Source: CAIWHR01 sp963734575 | GTDB lineage: Bacteria > Pseudomonadota > Gammaproteobacteria > Burkholderiales > Casimicrobiaceae | DNA: 64,000 bases | Reading direction: 5' to 3' | NCBI GenBank assembly: GCA_963734575.1 | Contig: CAVTHT010000003.1 | Coordinates: 68,715-132,714, forward strand | Shown here: positions 49,305-60,368 of the stretch, in pieces | How the letters are laid out: each line of letters begins with the position of its first letter | Position numbering within the stretch: position 1 is the first letter of the stretch | Position numbers and translations under genes: made by a program | The notes under the pieces: generated by a model | Seen by the model: the letters and a program-made list of their open reading frames with translations, nothing else | Told to the model about the DNA's origin: nothing | Databases searched by the model: none

Positions 49305-50819
49305 ATGTGCGGAATCGTAGGGATCGTCGGCCAGACGCCCGTCAACCAGATGCTCTATGACGGGCTGCTGCTCCTGCAGCACCGGGGACAGGACGCCGCC
49401 GGAATCGCGACCGGCGAGGGCGCCATGTTCCACATGCACAAGGGCAACGGCTACGTACGCGACGTCTTCCGCACGCGGAACATGCGCGACCTCCTCGGCA
49501 ACGTCGGCATCGGCCATTGCCGCTATCCCACGGCCGGCTCGGCGACGTCGGACCTCGAATCGCAACCGTTCTACGTCAACTCGCCGTTCGGCATCACGCT
49601 TGCACACAACGGCAATCTCACCAACAGCGATGCGCTCAAGCGCGAGCTCTTCCAGCTCGACTTCCGCCACGTCAACACCAACTCCGACTCCGAGGTGCTG
49701 CTGAACGTGCTCGCGCTGGAGCTCGAGCGCGCGGCGCATCACGCGCGGCTCGATGCCAACGCGATCTTCACCGCAGTGGCCGGCGTGCACCGCCGCTCGC
49801 GCGGTGCCTATGCGATCGTGGCGATGATCGCGGGCTATGGCCTCGTGGCGTTTCGCGATCCCTATGGCATCCGGCCGCTCATCATCGGCGTGAACGAGGC
49901 GATGGGCGGGCGCGAGTACGTCATCGCGAGCGAATCGGTCGCGCTGGAGGCGCTCGGCTTCGAAGTGCTGCGCGACGTTGCGCCCGGCGAGGCCATCTTC
50001 ATCGACGTCGCGGGCCGCTTCCACTCGCGGCAGTGCGCGGAAAATCCCGTGCTGATGCCTTGCATCTTCGAGTATGTGTATCTCGCGCGGCCCGATTCCG
50101 TCATCGACGGCACCTCCGTGTATGAATCGCGGCTGCGGATGGGTGGGGAGCTCGCGCGCAAGATACGCACGATGCCGCAGGCGTCCGACATCGACGTCGT
50201 CATCCCGATTCCCGATTCCAGCCGGCCCTCCGCGCTCGAGCTCGCAAATACTCTCGGGCTCAAGTATCGCGAGGGTTTCGTCAAGAACCGCTACATCGGA
50301 CGCACGTTCATCATGCCCGGCCAGGCGATGCGCAAGAAGAGCGTGCGCCAGAAGCTCAACCCGATCGGCATGGAGTTCAAGGACAAGGTCGTGCTGCTCG
50401 TCGATGACTCGATCGTGCGCGGCACCACGTCCCGCGAGATCGTCCAGATGGCGCGCGAGGCGGGTGCACGCAAGGTCTATTTCGCCTCGGCCAGCCCCCC
50501 GGTGCGCTATCCGAACGTGTACGGCATCGACATGCCGAACCAGCGCGAGCTGGTCGCGACCGGACGCACCGAAGCCGAGATCGCACACGAGATCGGCGCC
50601 GACCTCCTCATCTACCAGGAGCTCGACGCCTTGAAGCGCGCCGTACGTACCGCCAATCCCCGGCTCGACGAGTTCGAGGCCTCGTGCTTCGACGGGAAAT
50701 ATGTCACCGGGGATATCACCGCCGACTATCTCTCGCATCTCGCGGAAGAGCGCGACGAGAAGCGCGGCGAGGAAGAAGCTGCCGACGAGCAGCGGCTCGA
50801 GCTCGTCAGCGGCAGCTAG
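49305..50819 (+). CDS. purF: Amidophosphoribosyltransferase
   Basis: The first committed enzyme of purine synthesis, moving glutamine amide nitrogen to PRPP. The 504-residue protein begins MCGIVGIVGQTPVNQMLYDG, with Cys2 the glutaminase nucleophile exposed after Met removal. Glutaminase residues lie in GIGHCRYPTAGSATSDLESQ and LAHNGNLTN; the PRPP loop is KVVLLVDDSIVRGTTSREIV. It has no long propeptide, so it belongs to the E. coli-like group. The usual metZ gene is not seen downstream; instead a new cluster starts. Confidence 0.97.
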   Translation: MCGIVGIVGQTPVNQMLYDGLLLLQHRGQDAAGIATGEGAMFHMHKGNGYVRDVFRTRNMRDLLGNVGIGHCRYPTAGSATSDLESQPFYVNSPFGITLAHNGNLTNSDALKRELFQLDFRHVNTNSDSEVLLNVLALELERAAHHARLDANAIFTAVAGVHRRSRGAYAIVAMIAGYGLVAFRDPYGIRPLIIGVNEAMGGREYVIASESVALEALGFEVLRDVAPGEAIFIDVAGRFHSRQCAENPVLMPCIFEYVYLARPDSVIDGTSVYESRLRMGGELARKIRTMPQASDIDVVIPIPDSSRPSALELANTLGLKYREGFVKNRYIGRTFIMPGQAMRKKSVRQKLNPIGMEFKDKVVLLVDDSIVRGTTSREIVQMAREAGARKVYFASASPPVRYPNVYGIDMPNQRELVATGRTEAEIAHEIGADLLIYQELDALKRAVRTANPRLDEFEASCFDGKYVTGDITADYLSHLAEERDEKRGEEEAADEQRLELVSGS

Positions 50820-50829
50820 CGCGATCGTT

Positions 50830-50850
50830 CGAGCCTCCCGGCTCGTTCTG
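50830..50850 (+). terminator. Weak terminator-like hairpin after purF
   Basis: CGAGCC (50830-50835) and GGCTCG (50840-50845) flank TCCC, followed by TTCTG. The stem is short and the T run poor. The rest of the 253-base gap before the protease gene holds an ACGTTAG/CTAACGT inverted repeat (50995-51032) and no gene. Confidence 0.35.
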
Positions 50851-51072
50851 TGGTGCACACGCGCCTGCGGCGTGGGGCGCCTTCCTTCGCTTCTGGTCCT
50901 GTTGCCCGTCGCGGGGCGAGGCTCGTTTGCGTGCGCGAACCACGTGCCTTCGTGCCGCCAGCCGACGAACGTGCCTTGTCCGGAGCGCGTTATGACGTTA
51001 GCATACGCGGCCCTTACCTGAAGCCCTAACGTTCCGCCTCGTCGTGCCGATATCCGAGGTCGGGGCCCCATC

Positions 51073-54000
51073 ATGTCGAGATTGTTCTTCCGTGCGCTGA
51101 CGCTGCTTGCCTTGACCGGGCTGATCGTGCCTGTGGCGTCGGGTCATGGATTGCGTGATCCGCTGGAAGCGGCGCCGGTGGCGGCGGCGGTGGGCGCGCC
51201 GGTGGAGCGGGTCAGTGGCGAGGTGCATCGGCTGACCATCGACGACCGGGTGGCCGGGGTGACGGTAGCGGTGCATTCGCTGCGCCTGGCCGATGGTACG
51301 GCGGTGGTGCTGAAGGGCGTGGACGCGGCCGGGCTGCAAAGCGGCGAACGGGTCGAAGCGACCGGGGCGCGCAACGGCAAGGCGTTTTTCGCCAGCGGCG
51401 TGCGCCGTGTCGGTGCCGCGCTGCCGGTGCAGAAGGCCAAGGCGGCGCAGCGCACCGGCAAGCTCGCGCTGTTGCATGCCGATCACTTCGACGAGTCGCG
51501 CAGCGAGTTCCTGTTCGAGGTGCAGGACGACGCCGGGCAGGCCACGGCGCTCGAGTTTCCGGTGCTGCCCGAGGCGCTGCAGAGCGGAATGCGGGTGAGC
51601 GTCACGGGTACCGAAGCGGCCGACGGTGCGGTGCTGGCCGATACGGTCACGATCACGGCGCTGCCGCAGCCGAGCCCGACGCCGCAGGCACTGACCGCCA
51701 AGGCGGTGGCGACCAAGAGCGTGCTGGTGATCCTGATGACGTTCACGGACTCGCCGGCGCTGCCGTTCACGCAGGCGCAGGTGCAAAGCGTATTTGCCGG
51801 CGGCGCGGGCAGCGGCAGCGTGACGGAGTACTTCCGCGAAGTGTCGTTCGGGCAGCAACTGCTCAATCCGACCATCACCAACTGGCTGCCGACCAATGCG
51901 GCGACGCCGGCGGGCTGCAACTACACCCAGATGGGCACGCTGGGGCGCAACGCGGCGACGGCGGCGGGCTACAACGTGGCCGGCTACCAGGACATCGTGT
52001 ACGTGTTTCCGCCGGTGTCGGCGTGCGGCTGGATCGGGCTTGCGTACGTGGGCTGCGAGCGGGGTGTGGATCAACGGGCGCAACCAGACCTCGGCCTACG
52101 GGCACGAGCTGGGGCACAACTTCGGGCTGCTGCATGCGGGCAGCCTGCGCTGCAGCGCCGGGGTGATCGGCGGCACCTGCAGCGTGAGCGAGTACGGCGA
52201 TCCGTTCGACATCATGGGCAACCAGTCGGCGATGCACTACAACGCCGCGCAGAAGCTCGACCTGGGGTGGATTCCGGCGGGCTCGGTGGTGACCCACGGC
52301 ACGGGCACGGCGACCTACACGCTGAGTCCGCTCGAGCTCGCGGGCGGGACGACGTATGCGGTGAAGGTGCCGACCACGGCGGCCAATCGCACGTACTGGC
52401 TGGAGTTTCGCCAGCCGATCGGCTTCGATGCGGGGCTGTCGGGGTATCCGAACAATGGGGCGCAGGTGCGGGTGGCGAGTCCGTTCGAGACGCTGTGCGG
52501 CGGCTGCGACATCTACAGCAACGACACGCAGCTGCTGGACATGGTGCCGGCGACGGCGACCTTCGGCGATGCCGACGCTGGTGGCGGGCAGGTCGTTCAC
52601 CGATAGCACGTACGGGGTGACGTTCAACGTGGTGTCGTCGAGCGCGACGGCGCTGACGGTGCAGGTGACCACGCCGGGCGGGACGGTGACTCCGGCCGCG
52701 ACCACCACCACACTCGGCAGCTCGGCCAATCCGGCGGCGGCGGGGGTGAACGTCACGTTGACGGCGACGGTGGCGGGCAGCGCGCCGACGGGGACGGTGA
52801 AGTTCTCCGACGGCACGACGGCGATCACCAACTGCAGCGCGGTGGCGCTGGCCGGTAGCGGCAACAGCCGGACCGCGGCGTGCACCACGAGCGGCCTCGC
52901 GGCCGGCACGCACGCGATCACCGCCAGCTACAGCGGCGACGCGAACAACAAGACGTCGACCAGCAGCACCCTGGCGCAGACGATCAACAGCACGTCCACC
53001 GGCAGCATCAACGTGGCCTTGGCGACCAACGGCGGCGTGGCGTCGGCATCCAGCACGTACGGCGCCAGTTTCGCGGTCAGTGGCGTCAACAACAACGAGC
53101 GCGCCGGTAAGCGGCTGGGGCAGCGGCAATGGCGGCTGGAACGACGGCACCGGAAATGCCTATCCGGATTGGGTGCAGATCAATTTCAACGGCAGCAAGA
53201 CCATCGACCACGTGGTCGTTTACACCGTTCAGGACAACTTCGCCAACCCGGTCGAGCCGTGCCGATACGCAGACCTTCTCCTTGTATGGAATCCGGGATT
53301 TCACGGTGCAAGGGTGGAACGGCACAGGCTGGGTGACGCTGGGCACGGTGGCGGGCAACACCTTGGTGAAGCGCACCGTCTCTTTCGCTGCATTTGCGAC
53401 CGATCGCATCCGTATCACGGTGACCAATGCGCTCGCCTCCTACTCGCGAATCACGGAGATCGAGGCATGGTCCACGGCCTCCGCCGCGCCAGCAGCGAGC
53501 ACGACCATCCTTGCGAGCTCGGCCAATCCGGCGGCAGCAGCCGCGAGCGTCACCTTCACGGCGACGGTCAGCGGCAGTGCGCCGACGGGGACGGTGAAGT
53601 TCTCCGATGGGACGACGGCAATCACCAATTGCAGCGCGGTGGCGCTGACCGGGAGCGGCAATAGCCCGGACCGCGGCGTGCACGACGAGCAGCCTCGCGG
53701 CGGGAACGCACACGATCAGCGCGACCTACAGCGGTGACGCGGCGAACAAGGTTTCCAGTACAGCGCTTTCCCAGACCATCAACAGCACCTCTAGCAGCAG
53801 CACGAACGTGGCATTGGCGACCAACGGCGGGGTGGCATCGGCATCGAGCGTCTACGGCGCCGGCTTTCGCGGTTGCCGGAGTGAACAACAACGAGCGTGC
53901 GGGCAGCGGCTGGGGCAGCGGCAGCGGTGGGTGGAACGATGGAACGGCTAACGCGTACCCCGATTGGGTACAGATCAACTTCAGCGGCAGCAAGACGATC

Positions 54001-54347
54001 GACCGCGTCGTCGTGTACACGGTGCAGGACAATTACTCCAGCCCCGTCGAGCCGACCGACACCCAGACGTTTTCGCTCTATGGCATCCGTGACTTCACCG
54101 TCCAGGGTTGGAACGGCACGGGCTGGGTGACGCTCGGGTACGGTGACGCGGCAACACCTGGTGAAGCGCACCGTCTCCTTTGCGGCCTTCACGACGGATC
54201 GGATCCGTGTCAACGGTCACCAATGCGCTCGCCTCGTATTCGCGGATCACCGAGATCGAGGCGTGGTCGACGGCGGCCGCGGCCGTCGCGTTTGTCGATG
54301 CAATAGCGCACTCGACTCCGAACGACGCTGGCCCGAAAGCGCGATAG
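51073..54347 (+). CDS. M11-like (gametolysin-type) secreted metalloprotease, copy 1 (about eight frameshifts)
   Basis: A modular secreted zinc protease. Order of parts: signal peptide (FFRALTLLALTGLIVPVASG), a beta-rich N-terminal region of about 200 residues (DGTAVVLKGVDAAGLQSGER), the catalytic domain with YGHELGHNFGLLHAGSLRCS (HExxHxxGxxH) and a Met-turn FDIMGNQSAMHYN, an Ig-like repeat (LTATVAGSAPTGTVKFSDGT), then two discoidin-like (F5/8 C) modules separated by a second Ig-like repeat. The frame breaks at about 52055, 52574, 53108, 53268, 53668, 53866, 54139 and 54208 each look like one extra base; the second copy at 54637 is intact at the first two. Corrected length is about 1089 residues. 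Substrate unknown; discoidin modules suggest glycan or surface binding. No PEP-CTERM tail is seen. Confidence 0.8.
51131..52998 (+). repeat. Tandem gene duplication, first unit (protease front half)
   Basis: This stretch is nearly identical to 54698-56565 at a constant offset of 3567-3568 bases. Scattered substitutions and three single-base indels separate them. It covers the signal end, N-terminal region, catalytic domain and first Ig-like repeat. Confidence 0.9.
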
Positions 54348-54636
54348 TGCATAGCGAGTGGCTATTCGCAACAGGCGGCGCGCTTCGGTGTTGCAAGCGT
54401 TTGCGGGACGATGGGGAGTCCTTGGCGACTGCTCCCAGCAGGTGGTACCTGGCGCCGCTGCAGTCGGCGCGTGATACCGAGGACGTACTCACTGACCAAC
54501 CTGCATCGACCACTGCCGCGCAGAGTACGCGCTAGGGTCGATATTCACACTCCTTGTGCGTTCTGTGCGCCCGTTGCAGCAGAGGGTGCCCGCAGGTAGC
54601 GCGTGTCTTCCATTTCTTAGATTCGAGTTTGATTCC

Positions 54637-57600
54637 ATGAGCTATATGAATGCCGTCCGCGCGCTTGCGCTTATTGCGTCCTACGCACTCCTTCTGCCTG
54701 TGGCATCGGGTCATGGATTGCGTGATCCGCTGGAAGTGGCGCCGGTAGCGGCGGCGGTGGGCGCGCCGGTGGAGCGGGTCAGTGGCGAGGTGCATCGGCT
54801 GACCATCGACGACCGGGTGGCCGGGGTGACGGTGGCGGTGCATTCGCTGCGCCTGGCCGATGGTACGGCGGTGGTGCTGAAGGGCGTGGACGCGGCCGGG
54901 CTGCAAAGCGGCGAACGGGTCGAGGCGACCGGGGCGCGCAACGGCAAGGCGTTTTTCGCCAGCGGCGTGCGCCGTGTCGGTGCCGCGCTGCCGGTGCAGA
55001 AGGCCAAGGCGGCGCAGCGCACTGGCAAGCTCGCGCTGTTGCATGCCGATCACTTCGACGAGTCGCGCAGCGAGTTCCTGTTCGAGGTGCAGGACGACGC
55101 CGGGCAGGCCACGGCGCTCAAGTTTCCGGTGCTGCCCGAGGCGCTGCAGAGCGGGATGCGGGTGAGCGTCACGGGTACCGAAGCGGCCGACGGTGCGGTG
55201 CTGGCCGATACGGTGACGATCACGGCACTGCCGCAGACCGAGCCCGACGCCGCAGGCACTGACCGCCAAGGCGGTGGCGAGCAAGAGCGTGCTGGTGATC
55301 CTGATGACGTTCACCGACTCGCCGGCGCTGCCGTTCACGCAGGCGCAGGTGCAAAGCGTATTTGCCGGCGGCGCGGGCAGCGGCAGCGTGACGGAGTACT
55401 TCCGCGAAGTGTCGTTCGGGCAGCAACTGCTCAATCCGACCATCACCAACTGGCTGCCGACCAATGCGGCGACGCCGGCGGGCTGCAACTACACCCAGAT
55501 GGGCACGCTGGGGCGCAACGCGGCGACGGCGGCGGGCTACAACGTGGCCGGCTACCAGGACATCGTGTACGTGTTTCCGCCGGTGTCGGCGTGCGGCTGG
55601 ATCGGGCTTGCGTACGTGGGCTCGAGCGGGGTGTGGATCAACGGGCGCAACCAGACCTCGGCCTACGGGCACGAGCTGGGGCACAACTTCGGGCTGCTGC
55701 ATGCGGGCAGCCTGCGCTGCAGCGCCGGGGTGATCGGCGGCACCTGCAGCGTGAGCGAGTACGGTGATCCGTTCGACATCATGGGCAACCAGTCGGCGAT
55801 GCACTACAACGCCGCGCAGAAGCTCGACCTGGGGTGGATTCCGGCGGGCTCGGTGGTGACCCACGGCACGGGCACGGCGACCTATACGCTGAGTCCGCTC
55901 GAGCTCGCGGGCGGGACGACGTATGCGGTGAAGGTGCCGACCACGGCGGCCAATCGCACGTACTGGCTGGAGTTCCGCCAGCCGATCGGTTTCGATGCGG
56001 GGCTGTCGGGGTATCCGAACAATGGGGCGCAGGTGCGGGTGGCGAGTCCGTTCGAGACGCTGTGCGGCGGCTGCGACATCTACAGCAACGACACGCAGCT
56101 CTTGGACATGGTGCCGACGACGGCGACCTTCGGCGATGCCACGCTGGTGGCGGGCAGGTCGTTCACCGATAGCACGTACGGGGTGACGTTCAACGTGGTG
56201 TCGTCGAGCGCGACGGCGTTGACGGTGCAGGTGACCACGCCGGGCGGGACGGTGACTCCGGCCGCGACCACCACCACACTCGGCAGCTCGGCCAATCCGG
56301 CGGCGGCGGGGGTGAACGTCACGTTGACGGCGACGGTGGCGGGGAGCGCGCCGACGGGGACGGTGAAGTTCTCCGATGGCACGACGGCCATCACCAACTG
56401 CAGCGCGGTGGCGCTGGCGGGCAGCGGCAACAGCCGGACCGCGGCGTGCACCACGAGCGGCCTCGCTGCCGGCACGCACGCGATCACTGCCAGCTACAGC
56501 GGCGACGCGAACAACAAGACATCGACCAGCAGCACCCTGGCGCAGACGATCAACAGCACGTCGTCGACGACGTTCACGAACCTTGGATTCGAGGCACCGT
56601 ACCTCGGTGGTAGCTATCGTTATGCGCCAACGGGCGCTGGTTGGACGTTTGTCGGCAATGCGGGGGTCACCGGCAACTCCAACGGCTTCACCAGCGGGAA
56701 TCCGGCTGCACCGGAAGGCGTGCAGGTGGGATTTGGCCAGATGACGGGCAGCGCGTAACCCAAACGGTCGAGTCGTCGGCGGGGCAGTACACATTGACAC
56801 TCAAGGCGTGCGCAGCGCGGCAATTACCAGGCCGATCGGCCCACCGATACGTGCAGACCTGCTGGTGGATGGCGTTGCCGTGGGCTCAATTCCAGCCACC
56901 GGCGGACGGCGTACTCCAGTACAGTCACCGCCGTTAACCTGGCGCAGCACGCGATCTCGCACAGCATTCGCGACTCGTCGGGATCGGCGTGACGGTCGGG
57001 TGCACCGCATCTATTCACCGCGTTGGTCGACGACGTGCGCGTCAACCCGAGCGCCTCGGCAGCGCCGACCACCACGTCTCTCACCAGCTTCCGCCAATCC
57101 GGCGGCGGCGGGGGTGAACGTCACGTTGACGGCGACGGTGGCGGGGAGCGCACCGACGGGGACGGTGAAGTTCTCCGATGGGACGACGGCGATCACCAAT
57201 TGCAGCGCGGTGGCGCTGGCGGGCAGCGGCAACAGCCGGACGGCGGCGTGCACCACGAGCGGCCTCGCTGCCGGGACACATGCGATCACTGCGAGCTACA
57301 GCGGCGACGCGAACAACGCGACGTCGACCAGCGGCACGCTGTCGCAGACGATCACCAGCACGTCGTACGACATTTGCGAACCTGGGCTTCGAGGCGCCGT
57401 ACCTCGGAGGCAGTTATCGGTATGCACCGTCCGGCGCGACGTGGACGTTCGCCGGCAATGCCGGGATCACCGGCAACGCGAATGCTTTCACCAGCGGCAA
57501 TCCCGCCGCGCCCGAAGGCGTGCAGGTTGGGTTTCTGCAGCTGACCGGGCAGCGCGACGCAAGCTGCGACCTTGTCGGCCGGGCAGTACACCTTGACCTT

Positions 57601-57848
57601 CAAGGCGGCGCAGCGCGGCAACTAGCAGGTCGGGCTGCAGGTGGTGCAGGTCAGGGTGGACGGGGTTGCCGTCGGTCAATTCCAGCCCGCAGGGACGGCG
57701 TACTCACAGTACCAGTCCCCGACGTTCACGATGGCCAGCGCCGGCACACACAGCATCGCGCTTGTCGGAATTGGTGGTGGCGGCACCGACTTCACGGCCT
57801 TCATCGACGACGTGCGGCTGACAATGGTTGCGCCAATGGCGGGAGTAA
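54637..57848 (+). CDS. M11-like secreted metalloprotease, copy 2 (multiple frameshifts, end approximate)
   Basis: A paralogue of the gene at 51073. Signal peptide (NAVRALALIASYALLLPVAS) differs, but from VASGHGLRDPLE onward the N-terminal region, catalytic domain (His345, Glu346, His349, His355 in HELGHNFGLLH; Met-turn FDIMGN) and first Ig-like repeat are almost the same. The C-terminal modules differ: NLGFEAPYLGGSYRYAPTGA with FTSGNPAAPEGVQVGF, a second Ig-like repeat, then a second copy of that module ending GTDFTAFIDDVRLT. An extra A near 55237 breaks the N-terminal part; two or more breaks lie after 56750, one near 57374 and one near 57547, and a TAG at about 57623 replaces the Tyr codon of the first module copy. 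The true stop is uncertain. Confidence 0.75.
54698..56565 (+). repeat. Tandem gene duplication, second unit (protease front half)
   Basis: Near-identical partner of 51131-52998. The identity stops abruptly after the first Ig-like repeat, where the C-terminal modules diverge. Confidence 0.9.
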
Positions 57849-57954
57849 CGCCCGGACCGGTAAGAGGGCCTGGCCCGGGCTCCGTCGATCGCGCGATCTT
57901 CAGCCGACAACACGGTAGCCGTCACAGATTTGTACGCCCTCAGACATCCGCAAA

Positions 57955-57984
57955 CAAGAAACGCGGCACAAGCCGCGTTTCTTG
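57955..57984. terminator. Bidirectional terminator between protease and cytochrome genes
   Basis: A perfect 13-base stem, CAAGAAACGCGGC (57955-57967) with GCCGCGTTTCTTG (57972-57984), around ACAA. The A/T ends of the stem give short T runs in both directions, fitting the convergent genes. Confidence 0.85.
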
Positions 57985-58000
57985 CGCGACGACAAACGTC

Positions 58001-59092
58001 CTACTTGCTGGCGCCCACCATGTAGTCCACCGCCGCCTTGACGTCCGCATCCGCCAAGCGCGGTATTGCCGCCTTTCGGAGGCATCGCACCCTTGCCCTT
58101 CAAGGCGCTGTTGTAGAGCGTATCCGATCCCCTGCTTGATGCGCGGTGCCCAGGCGGCCTTGTCGCCGAACTTCGGCGCGCCCGCCACCCCGGTGCCGTG
58201 GCAGGCCATGCAGGTCGTGTCGTAGACCTTCTTGCCATCGGGCTTCGCGGCAGTTGACGCCGTCGTCGCTGCGGCCGGCCGTCTGGCGGCACCGGACGCG
58301 CGCGGTCGCCGACGCGGCGGGCGCGGCAGCCGCACCTGCGGCAGCGGTGCCGCCCGCGTACATCATGTACTCGATCGCACGCTTGACTTCCACGTCGGAG
58401 AGTTCGGCCATGCCGCCCCGTGCGGGCATTCCCGCGTGTCCGCGCAACGCCGATTGCGCGACGCTCTGAAAGCCGCGCGCTGCGCGCGTGCGCCAGGCGG
58501 CCTGATCGCCGATGCGCGGGGCTCCTCCAGCGCCGGAGCCGTGACAGCGCACGCACACCGCTTCCACTACCTGCTGGCCAGAGCGCTCGCCGTTGGCGGC
58601 CGTCACCGTGGCGGCCACTGCAGGCGCGGTCCAGTTGGCGCCGCCGGCATTCGCCATGTACACCACGGCGCGATGAACCTCATCTTCCGTCAGGTCCGGG
58701 TTGCCACCCTTGGGCGGCATGGCGCGGATCCCTGTGATGGCATGTTCGACCGAAAGCTTCTCGCCTTGCGCGACGATCCGTCCCCATGCCGTCTTGTCAC
58801 CGAACTTGGGAGCGCCGGCCAGCCCGGCCTCGTGACAGTTCTTGCAGACCATGCCGAACACCTGCTCGCCCGTGCGCTGTCCGGCCATCTTGTCGACTTC
58901 TGCGATGACGACTTCACCGACCGGCTTGATGCGCGTGAGCACGGCGCTGTCATCCGGAGGCGTGCCGCGCAGATGGCTGGTCACCAGCTGGGTGATGGCG
59001 ATGATGAGGATGATCGGCACGAGGAAGGCAAGGCTTACTACCACCAGCAATTGCTTCCAGTTCTTGATGGGAGACGAATGCTCTTCGCTCAT
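58001..59092 (-). CDS. Membrane-anchored triheme cytochrome c (three frameshifts)
   Basis: An electron-transfer protein with an N-terminal anchor (WKQLLVVVSLAFLVPIILII) and three c5-like haem domains. The haem motifs are CKNCH, CVRCH and CMACH, each followed by a similar block: AGAPKFGDKTAW, GGAPRIGDQAAW and AGAPKFGDKAAW, then MPPKGGNP, MPARGGMAEL and MPPKGGN with axial Met. A linker of Ala residues joins domains 2 and 3. Extra bases near 58297, 58130 and 58064 break domain 3; corrected, it ends ADVKAAVDYMVGASK at 58001, about 362 residues. ATG 59092 is chosen at the start of the anchor. A partner oxidase or dehydrogenase is not nearby. Confidence 0.85.
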
Positions 59093-59208
59093 GGGACTCT
59101 GATCCGCTAGGCCGGGGAGGGTTGCTGGACAGCGATGCCAGCCGGGCACCGCTGAATGGTCAAACCGAGAATTATACCGTGCGTGCATTTTGCCCTCGGC
59201 CGGCCAAC

Positions 59209-59237
59209 TGGACGCTCGTTCGGTGCGCGCGGTAAAA
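59209..59237 (+). promoter_or_regulatory. Promoter of tRNA-Arg
   Basis: TGGACG at 59209-59214 and TAAAAT at 59232-59237 with 17-base spacing, ending 9 bases before the tRNA. Confidence 0.6.
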
Positions 59238-59246
59238 TGACCCCAG

Positions 59247-59323
59247 GCGCCCGTAGCTCAGTTGGATAGAGTGTTGGTTTCCGAAGCCAAAGGTCACAGG
59301 TTCGACTCCTGTCGGGCGCGCCA
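59247..59323 (+). tRNA. tRNA-Arg (anticodon CCG)
   Basis: A 77-base cloverleaf: acceptor GCGCCCG pairs with CGGGCGC, D arm GCTC/GAGT, anticodon stem TTGGT/GCCAA with loop TTCCGAA (anticodon CCG), T arm ACAGG/CCTGT with TTCGACT loop. The 3' CCA is encoded (59321-59323). It reads CGG codons. Confidence 0.96.
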
Positions 59324-59692
59324 TTTCCTCCTTTGCATGCTCCGCGTCGCATCGCGTCAGCGGACAGGCGTCCACTGCATCCTGCCAACGCCCGCGACGT
59401 ATTTCCGGCGCCCGTCGCTGCCTTGATAAAGTGCCGAAATTGAGCGCCCCCGGTTCTATCGGCGCGCTTTCGAACCGTGCGACACGTCTTCGCGGTTCTG
59501 ACCTAGGCCCGTAACACGCACATTTTGCACACGACAATGCCGATGTTTGTCACTGTGCACGGCAACCCGCGGCGCGCAAGTGCGTCATCGCGCATATTCC
59601 TCGCGCACGTCGTACCCATTCGATCAATTTACGCTATCCTTGCGATCGGCAACTCCAGCCGGCCAGGTCTATTGCTGTTCGAGGAGAAGGTC
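59324..59692. other. Intergenic region before the polysaccharide export locus
   Basis: These 369 bases hold no gene I can support. TATCCT near 59633 is a possible -10 box, and GAGGAG at 59681 is the ribosome site of the next gene. I do not see a clear sigma-54 promoter. Confidence 0.5.
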
Positions 59693-60326
59693 ATGAATAT
59701 CGATCGGAATGCTTGCCTGCGAGCGCTGTTGCAGATTTCCAGTTTCGCAGTAGCCGTCGTGCTGGCAGCGGGCTGTGCCACCAGCAATTACCCGCCGGCG
59801 CCGGCGAGTGCGGCATCGGCGGATTACAACTACATCATCGGGCCGGGCGACACCGTCAACATCGTCGTGTGGCGCAATCCCGAACTCTCCGCGTCCGTGC
59901 CTGTGCGTCCGGACGGCAAGATCGCCACGGCACTCGTGGAGGACCTGCCTGCCCAAGGCAAGGATGCGACCACCTTGGCGCGGGACATCGAGAAGGCGCT
60001 TGTCCAAGTACATCCGCGACCCGGTCGTCACCGTCGTCGTGACGGGATTCGTCGGTCCGTACAGCGAGCAGATCCGCGTCGTCGGAGAAGCGGCGAAACC
60101 ACAGGCCCTGCCGTACAAGCAGAAGATGACGCTGCTGGACGTGATGATCGCCGTCGGCGGTCTCACCGATTTCGCCGCCGGCAATTCCGCGACGATCCTG
60201 CGCACGGCCGAAGGCAACAAGCAATACAGCGTGCGGATCAAGGATCTCCTGAAGCGTGGCGACGTCTCGGCCAACGTCGAGATGCGGCCGGGCGACGTGC
60301 TGATCATTCCGCAGAGCTGGTTCTAG
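59693..60326 (+). CDS. XrtA-type polysaccharide export lipoprotein (Wza-like; one frameshift)
   Basis: An outer-membrane export protein of the Poly_export/SLBB group. The signal SSFAVAVVLAAGCATS ends at the lipobox AAGC. It continues YNYIIGPGDTVNIVVWRNPE, VPVRPDGKIATALVEDLPAQ and, after an extra G near 60003, YIRDPVVTVVVTGFVGPYSE and the SLBB segment RVVGEAAKPQALPYKQKMTL, ending NVEMRPGDVLIIPQSWF, about 210 residues. It is the first visible gene of the export, chain-length, kinase, outer-membrane order found beside exosortase A. RBS GAGGAGAAGG is strong. Confidence 0.85.
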
Positions 60327-60368
60327 ATGCGCGACTGGCGCGCCAACTGAAATGCGATAGAGGTTGCC

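Noticed and set aside
51073..54347. Programmed frameshifting in the protease genes
   Set aside because: Breaks occur at different sites in the two copies, lack slippery sequences in common, and are matched by similar breaks in housekeeping genes.
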